Below are positions 14,957 to 21,889 of a stretch of DNA of 40,571 nucleotides, in pieces (positions within the stretch are counted from its first letter, which is position 1; every line of letters starts with the position of its first letter). Source of the DNA: Bacillota bacterium (lineage in GTDB: Bacteria; Bacillota; Clostridia; Oscillospirales; Oscillospiraceae); contig JAQXWB010000102.1 of assembly GCA_029225225.1 (NCBI GenBank), positions 1-40,571 of the forward strand. Direction: 5' to 3'. The translations under genes were made by a program, and so were the position numbers. The notes beneath the pieces are model-generated. The model was not told where the DNA came from. It saw only the letters and a program-made list of their open reading frames with translations, and searched no databases.

Positions 14957-15124
14957 ATGCATATCTTACTGGATCAAGCGCAGCAAATCATTGCAGATCG
15001 ACCTGCCACATGGAAAGAGGCACTCTCTCTGATGGCAACAGGCTGGGGTTCGATCTTTATTGTTATCATTATCCTTATGCTGATGATTTATCTGCTCAAC
15101 AGAGCTTTCCGCAAAAAGAAATAG
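14957..15124 (+). CDS. Short OadG-like gamma subunit, 55 residues
   Basis: Begins MHILLDQAQQ and contains one membrane helix (about residues 28-46, GWGSIFIVIIILMLMIYLL) followed by a basic tail NRAFRKKK. Size, single helix, and position directly after the beta subunit match the OadG family of decarboxylase sodium pumps, whose gamma subunit stabilises the complex; it lacks the usual extended C-terminal domain. AAGGAGG overlaps the oadB stop codon and lies seven bases before this ATG, so translation is strongly coupled. The assignment rests on context plus the helix; sequence similarity is modest over such a short span. Confidence 0.7.
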   Translation: MHILLDQAQQIIADRPATWKEALSLMATGWGSIFIVIIILMLMIYLLNRAFRKKK

Positions 15125-15151
15125 CGGAAGAAGGACGTTTGTTATAAATTA

Positions 15152-15205
15152 TTCCACACAAAAACCGAGGGGTTTCTCGATTCTTGTGTGGAATTCTCAT
15201 TTCTT
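15152..15205. terminator. Hairpin between oadG-like gene and convergent small membrane gene
   Basis: TTCCACACAA (15152-15161) pairs with TTGTGTGGAA (15184-15193), enclosing a smaller CGAG/CTCG hairpin. T-rich sequence follows on the plus strand. Confidence 0.75.
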
Positions 15206-15215
15206 TAAAGCCCTT

Positions 15216-15392
15216 TTAGCGGCTGCTGCGCTCATGCTGTGTGCCGAAATAAAAGGATATCACCACGGTAAATATCGTAATATACTGCTGCGTACTGATC
15301 TGCCCACGCAGCGCAAGAATGGAGAATACGACGGTCAGTAAAATGGTCACAATGGATTTCACACAAAGAAGCTGCTCCAGACGTTCCCGCAA
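15216..15392 (-). CDS. Small two-helix membrane protein, function unknown
   Basis: A 58-residue protein: a short amphipathic start (RERLEQLLCVK), a helix SIVTILLTVVFSILALRG, a loop, and a second helix YITIFTVVISFYFGTQ, then a charged tail. The start is probably TTG at 15392, because GGAGG lies eight bases ahead; the GTG at 15401 overlaps that Shine-Dalgarno. The holin-like size and topology are noted, but there is no phage gene nearby. It lies 46 bases after the GNAT gene and is probably co-transcribed with it. Confidence 0.6.
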   Translation of the reverse strand: MRERLEQLLCVKSIVTILLTVVFSILALRGQISTQQYITIFTVVISFYFGTQHERSSR

Positions 15393-15438
15393 CGCAACCA
15401 CCTCCGGCGTATTCTATGCAATAAAACGGTTGGTTGCC

Positions 15439-15999
15439 TCAGAAGTCCGCCGCCGGTGACAGTGTGCGCCATTCCCCTCCGAGCAAAGCCATGAGAATGT
15501 CATCGGCATAGGCGTCCCCGTCTCTGACCGCATCTCTACGGATTCCCTCAACGCGGAAGCCCGCCTTTTCGTACACTCGCTGCGCACGCGGATTGAAGGA
15601 AAAGACATTCAACTCCAATCGGTGCAGCATCAAGACTTCAAACGCAAAATCGCGCGTGCATTTCGTAACCCAGGTACCCAATCCCCTCCCGCGAAAATCC
15701 GCGCGAAACATTGCAATGCGGAAATTTGCACACATGATTTCTCGGTCAATCTCGTTGATCACGCTCTCTCCGATGATTTTGCCTGAAGGATCGTGCAGAA
15801 GAAAGAGATAGCCGTTTTCATGATTCTCAAAGCGTCGGAAATATGTGATAATCTCCTCTCGTGTGAACAGCATTTTACTGCCGGTCAGTCTCGCCGTCTC
15901 TGCGTCAAGCGGACTGAAGTTTTCGGTATAGTATGCTTCTGCCTCCTCGCTCCGTGCGGAACGAAGAAAAAAGCCGTCTTTTTCCCAACAATACTCCAT
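15439..15999 (-). CDS. GNAT family N-acetyltransferase (RimJ/RimL-like)
   Basis: Transfers an acetyl group from acetyl-CoA to an amine, substrate unknown. The 186-residue protein shows FRADFRGRGLGTWVTKCTRDFAF, which contains the R-G-x-G-L-G acetyl-CoA loop, and LNVFSFNPRAQRVYEKAGFRVEGIRRDAV, the typical RimJ/RimL motif. The frame runs upstream to 16134, but that arginine-rich extension passes through a terminator and the previous gene, so the start is placed at the ATG at 15999. The gene begins only eight bases after the U-tract of the upstream terminator, so its own promoter is not obvious. Confidence 0.85.
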   Translation of the reverse strand: MEYCWEKDGFFLRSARSEEAEAYYTENFSPLDAETARLTGSKMLFTREEIITYFRRFENHENGYLFLLHDPSGKIIGESVINEIDREIMCANFRIAMFRADFRGRGLGTWVTKCTRDFAFEVLMLHRLELNVFSFNPRAQRVYEKAGFRVEGIRRDAVRDGDAYADDILMALLGGEWRTLSPAADF

Positions 16000-16006
16000 A
16001 CTTCCC

Positions 16007-16047
16007 CCAACAAAAACCCTCCGCAAAGCGTGTGACTTTGCGGAGGG
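16007..16047 (-). terminator. Terminator of the efp/CD1247-like transcript
   Basis: Perfect 12-bp stem CCCTCCGCAAAG/CTTTGCGGAGGG (16017-16028 with 16036-16047), followed on the minus strand by TTTTTGTT. It lies between the CD1247-like stop and the GNAT start. Confidence 0.9.
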
Positions 16048-16064
16048 CGATGATTCTCTTAAAC

Positions 16065-16535
16065 TCAGAATTCCAATGACTCGGCGTCCTCTTCGTCGTC
16101 TTCGTCGAAATCGAATTCCAGCAGCTCGTTGCACTTCGGGCAGTGGATGGACTCTTGCAGGATTGTGTCCTCATCAAGATGGAGCACTTCGCCGCAGGTC
16201 GGGCAAGTTACATCGTAGATGACCTCGTCCTCATCGTCTTCTTCGTCATAATCGTCGTCCTCGTCGAAGTCGAAATCATCCTCGTCCTCATAGTCGTCCT
16301 CATAGTCGTCCTCGTCATCCATCAGGTATTCTTCGATGGCATCGAGATCTTCTTCAATTTCATCCAGCTCGTCGGAAACCGCGATGGCATTCTCCTCGAG
16401 GTCACTGATCGAGGTCGTCATTTCGCCGAGCAGATCAACAATACCTGCGATCATTTTTCCCTCGGAGGATTCTTTGTCAAGCTCCAAGCCGTCCATTAAG
16501 CCTTTGAGGTAAGCTGCTTTTTCAGAGAGAGTCAT
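16065..16535 (-). CDS. Acidic zinc-ribbon protein, CD1247-like
   Basis: A 156-residue protein in three parts. Residues 1-70 form a helical region (LSEKAAYLKGLMDGLELDKE..LEENAIAVSDELDEIEEDLD) resembling the CD1247 N-terminal domain of Clostridia. Residues 71-107 are almost entirely Asp, Glu and Tyr. The end holds a zinc ribbon with CPTCG and CPKC (two Cys pairs about 25 residues apart). Role unknown. It follows efp by 28 bases and is presumably co-transcribed. The family name is a recollection from sequence style; the zinc ribbon is directly visible. Confidence 0.8.
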   Translation of the reverse strand: MTLSEKAAYLKGLMDGLELDKESSEGKMIAGIVDLLGEMTTSISDLEENAIAVSDELDEIEEDLDAIEEYLMDDEDDYEDDYEDEDDFDFDEDDDYDEEDDEDEVIYDVTCPTCGEVLHLDEDTILQESIHCPKCNELLEFDFDEDDEEDAESLEF

Positions 16536-16563
16536 TGTCGTTCTCCTTTCCGGTTGCGCCCGA

Positions 16564-17127
16564 TCAGCCCTTGGCTCTGCCGAGATACTCGCCGGTACGC
16601 GTGTCGATAGAAATTCTGTCGCCTTCGTTAATGAACAGAGGAACCTTGACCTCGGCGCCGGTTTCTACGGTGGCGGGCTTCAGCGTGTTCGTCGCGGTGT
16701 TGCCTGCCAGACCCGGCTCGGTCTTGGTGACCTCGAGTTCCACAAAATTGGGGGCTTCCACACCGAATACGCTGCCCTTGTAGGACAGAATGGTGCAGGT
16801 ATCGTTTTCCTTCACAAACTTAAAGCTGTCGTCAAGAACGCTTGCCTCTACGGGAACCATCTCGTAGGTCTCGCCGTCCATGAAGTAGTACAGGCCGCCG
16901 TCATTATAGGAATACTCCATCTTCTTGCGCTCAATATAAGCGGTGGGATACTTGTCGTTCGGGTTGAAGGTCGTCTCAGTGACACCGCCCGTAATGACAT
17001 TGCGCATCTTGACACGGACAAAGGCTGCACCCTTGCCGGGCTTGACATGCTGGAACTCGATGATCTGCATGACCTTGCCGTCCATGTCGAAGGTAACGCC
17101 GTTTCTAAAATCGCTGACAGAAACCAT
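16564..17127 (-). CDS. efp: Translation elongation factor P
   Basis: Binds between the P and E sites and relieves ribosome stalling at consecutive prolines. The 187-residue product has the three EF-P domains. The tip loop HVKPGKGAAFVRVK places the functional lysine at residue 32 in PGKG, as in lysine-type EF-Ps; the C-terminal GDRISIDTRTGEYLGRA is the family signature. AGGAGG lies seven bases before the ATG. It sits between pepQ and a CD1247-like gene, the usual Clostridia order. No modification enzyme (epmA/B or ymfI) is in the window. Confidence 0.96.
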   Translation of the reverse strand: MVSVSDFRNGVTFDMDGKVMQIIEFQHVKPGKGAAFVRVKMRNVITGGVTETTFNPNDKYPTAYIERKKMEYSYNDGGLYYFMDGETYEMVPVEASVLDDSFKFVKENDTCTILSYKGSVFGVEAPNFVELEVTKTEPGLAGNTATNTLKPATVETGAEVKVPLFINEGDRISIDTRTGEYLGRAKG

Positions 17128-17191
17128 TTATTTGTCCTCCTATTTTCCCCAAAAAGGGCTAATGTATACCGTTAGGCAATAATGCGATATT

Positions 17192-17220
17192 ATTTTAACC
17201 GATGATCGGCAAAAAAGCAA
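17192..17220 (-). promoter_or_regulatory. Promoter of efp
   Basis: Minus-strand TTGCTT (17215-17220), 17 bases, TAAAAT (17192-17197), giving a leader near 58 bases. It suggests efp can be transcribed apart from pepQ. Confidence 0.5.
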
Positions 17221-17238
17221 GTAGTTCTGTAAATTTCC

Positions 17239-18297
17239 TCAGAGAATCAGCAAATCTTTTGGACTTTTTGTGATATTGTGGCAGCCGTCTTCTTCAAAAA
17301 TGACAACGTCCTCAATGCGCACGCCAAATTGATCGGGAAGATAGATGCCCGGTTCGGCAGAGGCAACCGCATGCAGCGGCATCGGTTCCTCGTTACGCAG
17401 ATTGCAGTTCGGGCTTTCATGGATCTCCAAGCCGAGGCTGTGACCGTAGCCGTGCCCGAAATATTCGCCGTATCCCGCTTCCCGAATCACATTGCGCGCG
17501 GCTTCATCTATCACCTTACCGCTTACGCCTGCTTTGGAAGCTGCGATGCCCGCAAGCTGCGCTTCAAGGACGGTAGCATATACCTTCCTCATTTCCTCCG
17601 TGGCATAGCCAAGTGCAACGGTGCGCGTCATATCGGAGCAATAGCCCTGATAAAGCACGCCGAAATCCATTGTGATGAAGTCACCCTTTTGGAGCTTTCG
17701 ATCTCCCGGGACGCCGTGCGGCATACTCGTGTTAGGCCCGGAGACAACGATTGGGTCAAAGGAAAGTCCCTCTCCGCCGTTTTTATAAAGGCAATAAATC
17801 AGCTCTGCGGCAAGCTCCTTCTCGGTCATGCCCTCGCGAATACGACCGCAGACCTCGGTAAAGGCGAGGTCCGTGATCTCCTGCGCCTTGATCATGCGGT
17901 CAAGCTCCCACGGCTCCTTCGAAGCGCGGAACGTGTTAATCTGCTTCTGATACGGAACGAAATCTGCTTGCAGTTTTTCGCGGAAGGTATCGAATTCAGC
18001 AACCGTTAGGTACGCCTCTTCAAAGCCGAGCTTCGTAATACCAAGCTCCTTGAGCGCAGCGTTAAGGCAGGCATACAGGTCACGCGCAAAGTCGATGACC
18101 TCAAAGTCCTTAATATTTTTCTGCGCAGATTCGATGTAGCGGCTGTCGGTAAAGTAGCGCGCGCCGTTTTTTCCGACGATGGCGTAGCCCTCCGCAATAT
18201 CAAACTCCGCCGCATACATACGGCTGTAGCGGGAGGTCAGGAAGAGTCCCTGCACCTCATCTGACAGAATGCTGCGATACTTTTCAAGATTCTTCAT
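17239..18297 (-). CDS. M24-family Xaa-Pro peptidase (PepQ/PepP-like)
   Basis: Cleaves peptides at a bond next to proline in the cytoplasm. The 352-residue protein has the creatinase-type N-terminal domain (FTDSRYIESAQKN) and the pita-bread catalytic domain. Metal ligands are visible: Asp residues in ITMDFGVLYQGYCSDMTRTV, His in GHGYGHSLGLEIHESP, Glu in SAEPGIYLP and Glu in GVRIEDVVIF. Its ATG overlaps the stop of yqeG by four bases, so the two are coupled, and efp follows 111 bases downstream; this pairing with efp is common in Firmicutes. Confidence 0.93.
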   Translation of the reverse strand: MKNLEKYRSILSDEVQGLFLTSRYSRMYAAEFDIAEGYAIVGKNGARYFTDSRYIESAQKNIKDFEVIDFARDLYACLNAALKELGITKLGFEEAYLTVAEFDTFREKLQADFVPYQKQINTFRASKEPWELDRMIKAQEITDLAFTEVCGRIREGMTEKELAAELIYCLYKNGGEGLSFDPIVVSGPNTSMPHGVPGDRKLQKGDFITMDFGVLYQGYCSDMTRTVALGYATEEMRKVYATVLEAQLAGIAASKAGVSGKVIDEAARNVIREAGYGEYFGHGYGHSLGLEIHESPNCNLRNEEPMPLHAVASAEPGIYLPDQFGVRIEDVVIFEEDGCHNITKSPKDLLIL

Positions 18298-18794
18298 ATT
18301 TTTACTCTCCTTTTGTGCGCCATTGCCAAAAACGGCAGCTCAAAAACATGCCGCAGCTTCAGCAAGGCGGTATGATTATGTATGGATGTTACGGCAATTG
18401 CAGTAATCCCTGCTAAATTTGCGCCAAGCACATCCGTGAATATTTGATCTCCGACCAAAGCGGTCTGCGCGCAGGTTGCGTCAAAACGCTGCATTGCAAG
18501 ACGGATTCCTTTCGGGGAGGGCTTTGCGGCGTAGGTCTGGCATGGGACGTCGTAACGCTCTGAAAACTGCGGCACACGCTGCTTATGGCTGTTTGAAACG
18601 ATGCAAAGAGCGATGCCATTTTCCTGCATACATGCAAGCCAGTCAAGCAGCTCTTTCGTCGGGACGTCCGTGGTATATGGAAGCATCGTGTTATCAAAGT
18701 CCATTAAAAGCAAGCGAATCCCCTGCTCCTTCAGGAAAGACGGTGCAATATCGGTGATTTTCGGGAAGATAAATCTCGGTAAGAATGATAGCAT
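18294..18794 (-). CDS. yqeG: YqeG family HAD IIIA-type phosphatase
   Basis: A 166-residue cytoplasmic HAD protein. The phosphatase motif I is LLLMDFDNTMLPY with nucleophile Asp32 and Asp34; motif II is CIVSNS; AAKPSPKGI carries the motif III Lys; GDQIFTDVLGAN is motif IV. The start at 18794 is chosen since AGGA lies a short distance ahead and the protein begins MLSFLPRFIFPK as in this family; the upstream GTG at 18827 has no Shine-Dalgarno. First gene of yqeG-pepQ(-efp). Its physiological substrate is not settled. Confidence 0.9.
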   Translation of the reverse strand: MLSFLPRFIFPKITDIAPSFLKEQGIRLLLMDFDNTMLPYTTDVPTKELLDWLACMQENGIALCIVSNSHKQRVPQFSERYDVPCQTYAAKPSPKGIRLAMQRFDATCAQTALVGDQIFTDVLGANLAGITAIAVTSIHNHTALLKLRHVFELPFLAMAHKRRVKI

Positions 18795-18844
18795 ACTTTT
18801 TCCTGTTATCCCATAAGTTTTATACACGGAGTGATATTATAAGT

Positions 18845-18873
18845 ATTATACCACCAAATAGGAGGTTTGTCTA
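18845..18873 (-). promoter_or_regulatory. Promoter of yqeG
   Basis: Minus-strand TAGACA (18868-18873), 17 bases, perfect TATAAT (18845-18850) preceded by TGG. The -35 hexamer ends at the base directly before the TTG start of the divergent gene, so the promoter spacer contains that gene's ribosome binding site. Confidence 0.75.
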
Positions 18874-19554
18874 TTGCCTTTCCATGTGTATTTTGCTTCG
18901 AATTGGAAAGATTCTGTGAACGATCAGAGAATTCTTCCTGCGCAGTACGGTTTCGGCTTCACGGAAAGCGGCGCGCTGCGCTTGCCGGAAAAGCTGCTTC
19001 CGAATGCGCTTCGAATCATCGACGACGCGATCTTGCCGAAAGCCATGCCGGACGCGGCGGTGCTCAGAGATCTTGCACAGCAATGCAGCAAGGGCTGTTT
19101 TTTTGATTTTGAACGCGCGCCCACGCAGATGCATACGGCGATCATCCGCAGCCTTTCGCGGGAACTGAACGGTATTCCTTTGCTGGTTGCCGCAGAGCGC
19201 TTTGCCCCGCTGTGTACCTCCGTCCTGCCGATCGTTGCTCCGCCGCCGCGCTGCACAAATTGGCGGAGCTTTGCCTCGCAGACCGCTGCGCGTTATCCGA
19301 AGGGATGGGTGCTTGAACTGATTCCCAATGCGTATTCGGTGCAAATGCCTTTTTCTGCGCAAAGCAGCGGCAGACTGCAAGATGCCTTGTGCTGCTATCG
19401 GCAAACCGGCAAAACGATCCGATATTTTGACACATATGAAACGCTGTCGCAAAAGCTTACGCTTGTGCAGGAATATGCATGCCGTGCCGCCATTGGATTG
19501 TTAAAGGAGCTACAGCCGCTCTTACAAGGCGCTCATAGAGCGTATCCCTTTTGA
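18874..19554 (+). CDS. Hypothetical protein with TTG start
   Basis: Not recognised. The 226-residue product (MPFHVYFASNWKDSVNDQRI) has no signal peptide and no membrane helix. Segments QYGFGFTESGALRLPEKL, GCFFDFERAP and GWVLELIPNAYSV alternate strand-like and helix-like stretches and could suggest an alpha/beta barrel, possibly glycosidase-like (the DFE triplet), but no catalytic pattern can be asserted. The start is TTG at 18874 with GGAGG eight bases ahead. It is divergent from yqeG and convergent with xerD, ending at a shared terminator. Codon use resembles that of its neighbours. Confidence 0.75.
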   Translation: MPFHVYFASNWKDSVNDQRILPAQYGFGFTESGALRLPEKLLPNALRIIDDAILPKAMPDAAVLRDLAQQCSKGCFFDFERAPTQMHTAIIRSLSRELNGIPLLVAAERFAPLCTSVLPIVAPPPRCTNWRSFASQTAARYPKGWVLELIPNAYSVQMPFSAQSSGRLQDALCCYRQTGKTIRYFDTYETLSQKLTLVQEYACRAAIGLLKELQPLLQGAHRAYPF

Positions 19555-19621
19555 TGCGCCGCAATCAAACAGCTCGCAGCAAAGGGGAATATTCTTGCAG
19601 CCTGTGGGCACTGCCCAAAGG

Positions 19622-19653
19622 ATAAGCCTGCCGCGAAATTGCGGCAGGCTTAT
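19622..19653. terminator. Bidirectional terminator between the TTG-start gene and xerD
   Basis: Perfect 13-bp stem ATAAGCCTGCCGC/GCGGCAGGCTTAT (19622-19634 with 19641-19653), six-base loop. Confidence 0.8.
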
Positions 19654-19683
19654 TATGAACAGCCGACGATGTCTCATCAGCCA

Positions 19684-20568
19684 TCAAGCACGGGGATGGT
19701 ATTTATTGTAGACAGTCCTGAGATTCTGCTTGACAACCTGTGTATAAATCTGCGTTGAGGAGATGTCGCTATGTCCGAGCATTTCCTGCAACGAATGCAG
19801 ATCTGCACCGTTTTCCAGTAGATGTGCAGCAAAGCTATGGCGCAGAGTATGCGGCGTAATGTCCTTGCTGATCTGTGCGGTTTGCTGATAGTGTTTGATG
19901 ATCTTCCAAAAGCCCTGACGCGTCATGCGGTCGCCGTTCACGTTCACAAACAGCGCTTCCTCCTCAGGGCCGGAAACCATCTTGGGCCGGATCTCTGTCA
20001 AATAGGTCGTCAGAACCTTAACGGCGGCAGGATAAAGCGGTATGATGCGGAACTTCCCATGTCCTTCGCACTTGATAAAGGAACCGGCAAGGCTTACATC
20101 GGCAACATTCAGAGAAATCAGCTCGCTTACGCGCATTCCGGTGGCATACAGCGTCTCAAGCATCGCTTTGTCGCGGTAGCCCTTCATGTCCGTGCATTTC
20201 GGCTGATCAAGCAGTAACTCAACCTCTCTGCCCGTCAAAATTTGGGGCAGCTTTTTTTCTGCCTTCTGCTGCGGAATGTCGTGCACCGGATTTTCCTTCA
20301 AGAAACCCTCACTGATGCAGTAGCCGTAGAAGCTTTTCAAAGAGGCAATGCAGCGCGCAACGGTCGCGGGCGATTTCCCATTGTTCGTCAGATGCTGCGT
20401 ATATCGGCAGATGCATTCGCGGTCACAAGCATCCAGCGGCATATCCTCAACATCAGACATATAAGAATCGAATTGGCGAATATCGCGCATATAGGAGGCG
20501 ACAGTATTGGCGGAGGCATGCTTGATATTCAGAAGATAGTTCTCATACGCAGAAACAAGACTTGCCAT
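19684..20568 (-). CDS. xerD: Site-specific tyrosine recombinase XerD
   Basis: Resolves chromosome dimers at dif, or acts in mobile-element integration. The 294-residue protein has the SAM-like N-terminal domain and the full catalytic set: Arg146 in ATGMRVSEL, Lys172 in EGHGKFRIIPL, His240 and Arg243 in HTLRHSFA, His266 in LGHSDISS and nucleophile Tyr275 in STQIYTQV. Length and N-terminus (YLLNIKHASANTVASYMRDI) fit housekeeping XerD better than phage integrases, and no prophage surrounds it. GGGAGG lies twelve bases before the ATG. No dif site was recognised in the window. Confidence 0.9.
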   Translation of the reverse strand: MASLVSAYENYLLNIKHASANTVASYMRDIRQFDSYMSDVEDMPLDACDRECICRYTQHLTNNGKSPATVARCIASLKSFYGYCISEGFLKENPVHDIPQQKAEKKLPQILTGREVELLLDQPKCTDMKGYRDKAMLETLYATGMRVSELISLNVADVSLAGSFIKCEGHGKFRIIPLYPAAVKVLTTYLTEIRPKMVSGPEEEALFVNVNGDRMTRQGFWKIIKHYQQTAQISKDITPHTLRHSFAAHLLENGADLHSLQEMLGHSDISSTQIYTQVVKQNLRTVYNKYHPRA

Positions 20569-20677
20569 CTTTTGTCCGTCCCTCCCTCAAAACAAGATAT
20601 AGTGCCTGCTCGAAAAATCAGCCACAAATTATGCGAAAAATATTATTTATACCAATTTTTTTGCGACTTTGATTGTT

Positions 20678-20706
20678 ACTATACCTCAAAAAGGCTTGAA
20701 TTTCAA
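20678..20706 (-). promoter_or_regulatory. Promoter of xerD
   Basis: Minus-strand TTGAAA (20701-20706), 17 bases, TATAGT (20678-20683), leaving a leader of about 100 bases. Confidence 0.65.
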
Positions 20707-20769
20707 TACTTTTTCAGTTTTTTGTAAAAATTTGTTTATTATGCACAGATATTATGTAAACATCATTAT

Positions 20770-20884
20770 GTTAACCGCGTAACCGTTTGTAGCGGTTTGT
20801 AACCATTTTGAGACAGCACCGCTACATGTAGTGATCGCAGCGCGGTTAACCACCAAATCTTGCAAAAATCATTTTGCAAGATTT
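20770..20884. repeat. Nested palindromes in the xerD upstream region
   Basis: GTTAACCGCG (20770-20779) and CGCGGTTAAC (20841-20850) are perfect inverted copies; inside them TGTAGCGGT (20788-20796) and ACCGCTACA (20818-20826) are another perfect pair. A separate perfect 13-bp hairpin AAATCTTGCAAAA with loop ATCA follows at 20855-20884. The rest of the 338-base gap (20569-20906) is A/T-rich leader with the xerD promoter and no gene. The last hairpin is suitably placed to terminate the TIGR04086 gene transcript on the minus strand. Confidence 0.65.
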
Positions 20885-20906
20885 CTTGCAATTGTCCAAA
20901 AACGCT

Positions 20907-21293
20907 TTAGGCATATTTACGGCGTTTTGCCGCACCGAGGACGCTTCCGATCAGACCTGCGCCAAGAATGCAGGCAGAGACAGGCAGTATATGTCCGTAG
21001 CCAATGCCGAAAAAGAGTAAATTAGAAAGCAGTAAGAGGCAGAGATAACCGATGGCAGTCAGGATTCCCCAGAGGATCTTTTTCTGAGGCATTCGTATTG
21101 CGCAATATAGGCACAGGAGAAACGCGACAAGTGCTGTATAGATACACACGCACATTCCGGCGTACTCCTCCCCTATCATCTCCTCGAGTATCAATTTGGC
21201 GGACAAAAGCGCAAACAGGATCGTCAACAGCGGCAAAGCGATTGCAAGCTGTAGCACAATTCCCCGCGCGCTCTTCTTCCCTTTTCGTTTCAT
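20907..21293 (-). CDS. TIGR04086 family membrane protein
   Basis: A 128-residue protein with a basic N-terminus (MKRKGKKSARG) and four hydrophobic helices (about 12-34, 44-65, 73-95, 100-118) ending in basic AAKRRKYA. Size, topology and position next to yajC match the TIGR04086 family of Firmicutes. GGAGAGG lies five bases before the ATG. It follows yajC after a terminator by about 50 bases; no convincing separate promoter was found. Function unknown. Confidence 0.78.
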   Translation of the reverse strand: MKRKGKKSARGIVLQLAIALPLLTILFALLSAKLILEEMIGEEYAGMCVCIYTALVAFLLCLYCAIRMPQKKILWGILTAIGYLCLLLLSNLLFFGIGYGHILPVSACILGAGLIGSVLGAAKRRKYA

Positions 21294-21344
21294 AACAACC
21301 TCTCCTTCCGTTTGTTACAAACCTATGCAAGTCCTTCTCCGATA

Positions 21345-21386
21345 TGCAAAAAGAAAAGCCTCTCACGGTGAAAAACCGTGAGAGGC
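21345..21386 (-). terminator. yajC terminator
   Basis: Perfect 12-bp stem GCCTCTCACGGT/ACCGTGAGAGGC (21358-21369 with 21375-21386), followed on the minus strand by TTTTCTTTTTGC. Confidence 0.9.
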
Positions 21387-21396
21387 AAAAAACAAA

Positions 21397-21798
21397 TTAC
21401 AGCTTCTTTTCCTTTTTCTTTTCTTCTTTTTCTTTCTTTTTCTGCTCGGCACGCGCCTTTGCAGCAGCCTGCGCCTCGGCGCGGGCCTTCTGCGCATTTT
21501 CCTGCGCGGTGTTATTCGTCATAACAGACCACTTTGCCAGCTCCATACGAACGCGATCCATGCTGGTTTCGATGGTGATGTTTTCATCCTTCATCTCAAC
21601 AATCTTGCCGACGATACCGCCGATCGTCGTGATCTTATCTCCCACCTTCAGGGAACTGCGAAGCTTTTCTTCTTCCTTTTTCTTCTTCTTTTCCGGGCGC
21701 ATGATCAGGAAATAGAATACCGCGATCATAACCACGATCATAATGATCATGGTAAAGCCACCGCCACCGGCGGAAGCTTCTGTGTTAAAAACGAACAT
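21397..21798 (-). CDS. yajC: Preprotein translocase subunit YajC
   Basis: Accessory membrane component of the Sec translocase, co-operating with SecDF. The 133-residue protein has one N-terminal helix (about residues 15-35, ending FYFLIMRPEKKKKKEEE), then the conserved LKVGDKITTIGGIVGKIVEM core. The C-terminal 40 residues are an unusually long Ala/Arg/Lys/Glu-rich helical tail. GGAGG lies seven bases before the ATG. It follows tgt, as in many bacteria, but has its own promoter. Confidence 0.93.
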   Translation of the reverse strand: MFVFNTEASAGGGGFTMIIMIVVMIAVFYFLIMRPEKKKKKEEEKLRSSLKVGDKITTIGGIVGKIVEMKDENITIETSMDRVRMELAKWSVMTNNTAQENAQKARAEAQAAAKARAEQKKKEKEEKKKEKKL

Positions 21799-21829
21799 GG
21801 TTTATCCTCCAAACAAATTAAGTGATAGT

Positions 21830-21858
21830 ATTATACAGGATAAAACGGCACTTTGCAA
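21830..21858 (-). promoter_or_regulatory. Promoter of yajC
   Basis: Minus-strand TTGCAA (21853-21858), 17 bases, perfect TATAAT (21830-21835). A 7-bp hairpin CACTTTG/CAAAGTG, possibly a weak tgt terminator, overlaps the -35 hexamer. Confidence 0.7.
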
Positions 21859-21889
21859 GAACAAAGTGTTAATTTTCTCCTTTTTCCTG

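Noticed and set aside
15216-15392. Small membrane protein as a phage holin
   Set aside because: Topology alone is not enough, and no lysin or phage gene is nearby.
16000-16134. Arginine-rich N-terminal extension of the GNAT protein
   Set aside because: It crosses a strong terminator and the preceding coding region; the family starts at the ATG at 15999.
19684-20568. XerD gene as a phage or integrative-element integrase
   Set aside because: No phage, relaxase or excisionase genes flank it, and length and N-terminus fit the housekeeping recombinase.
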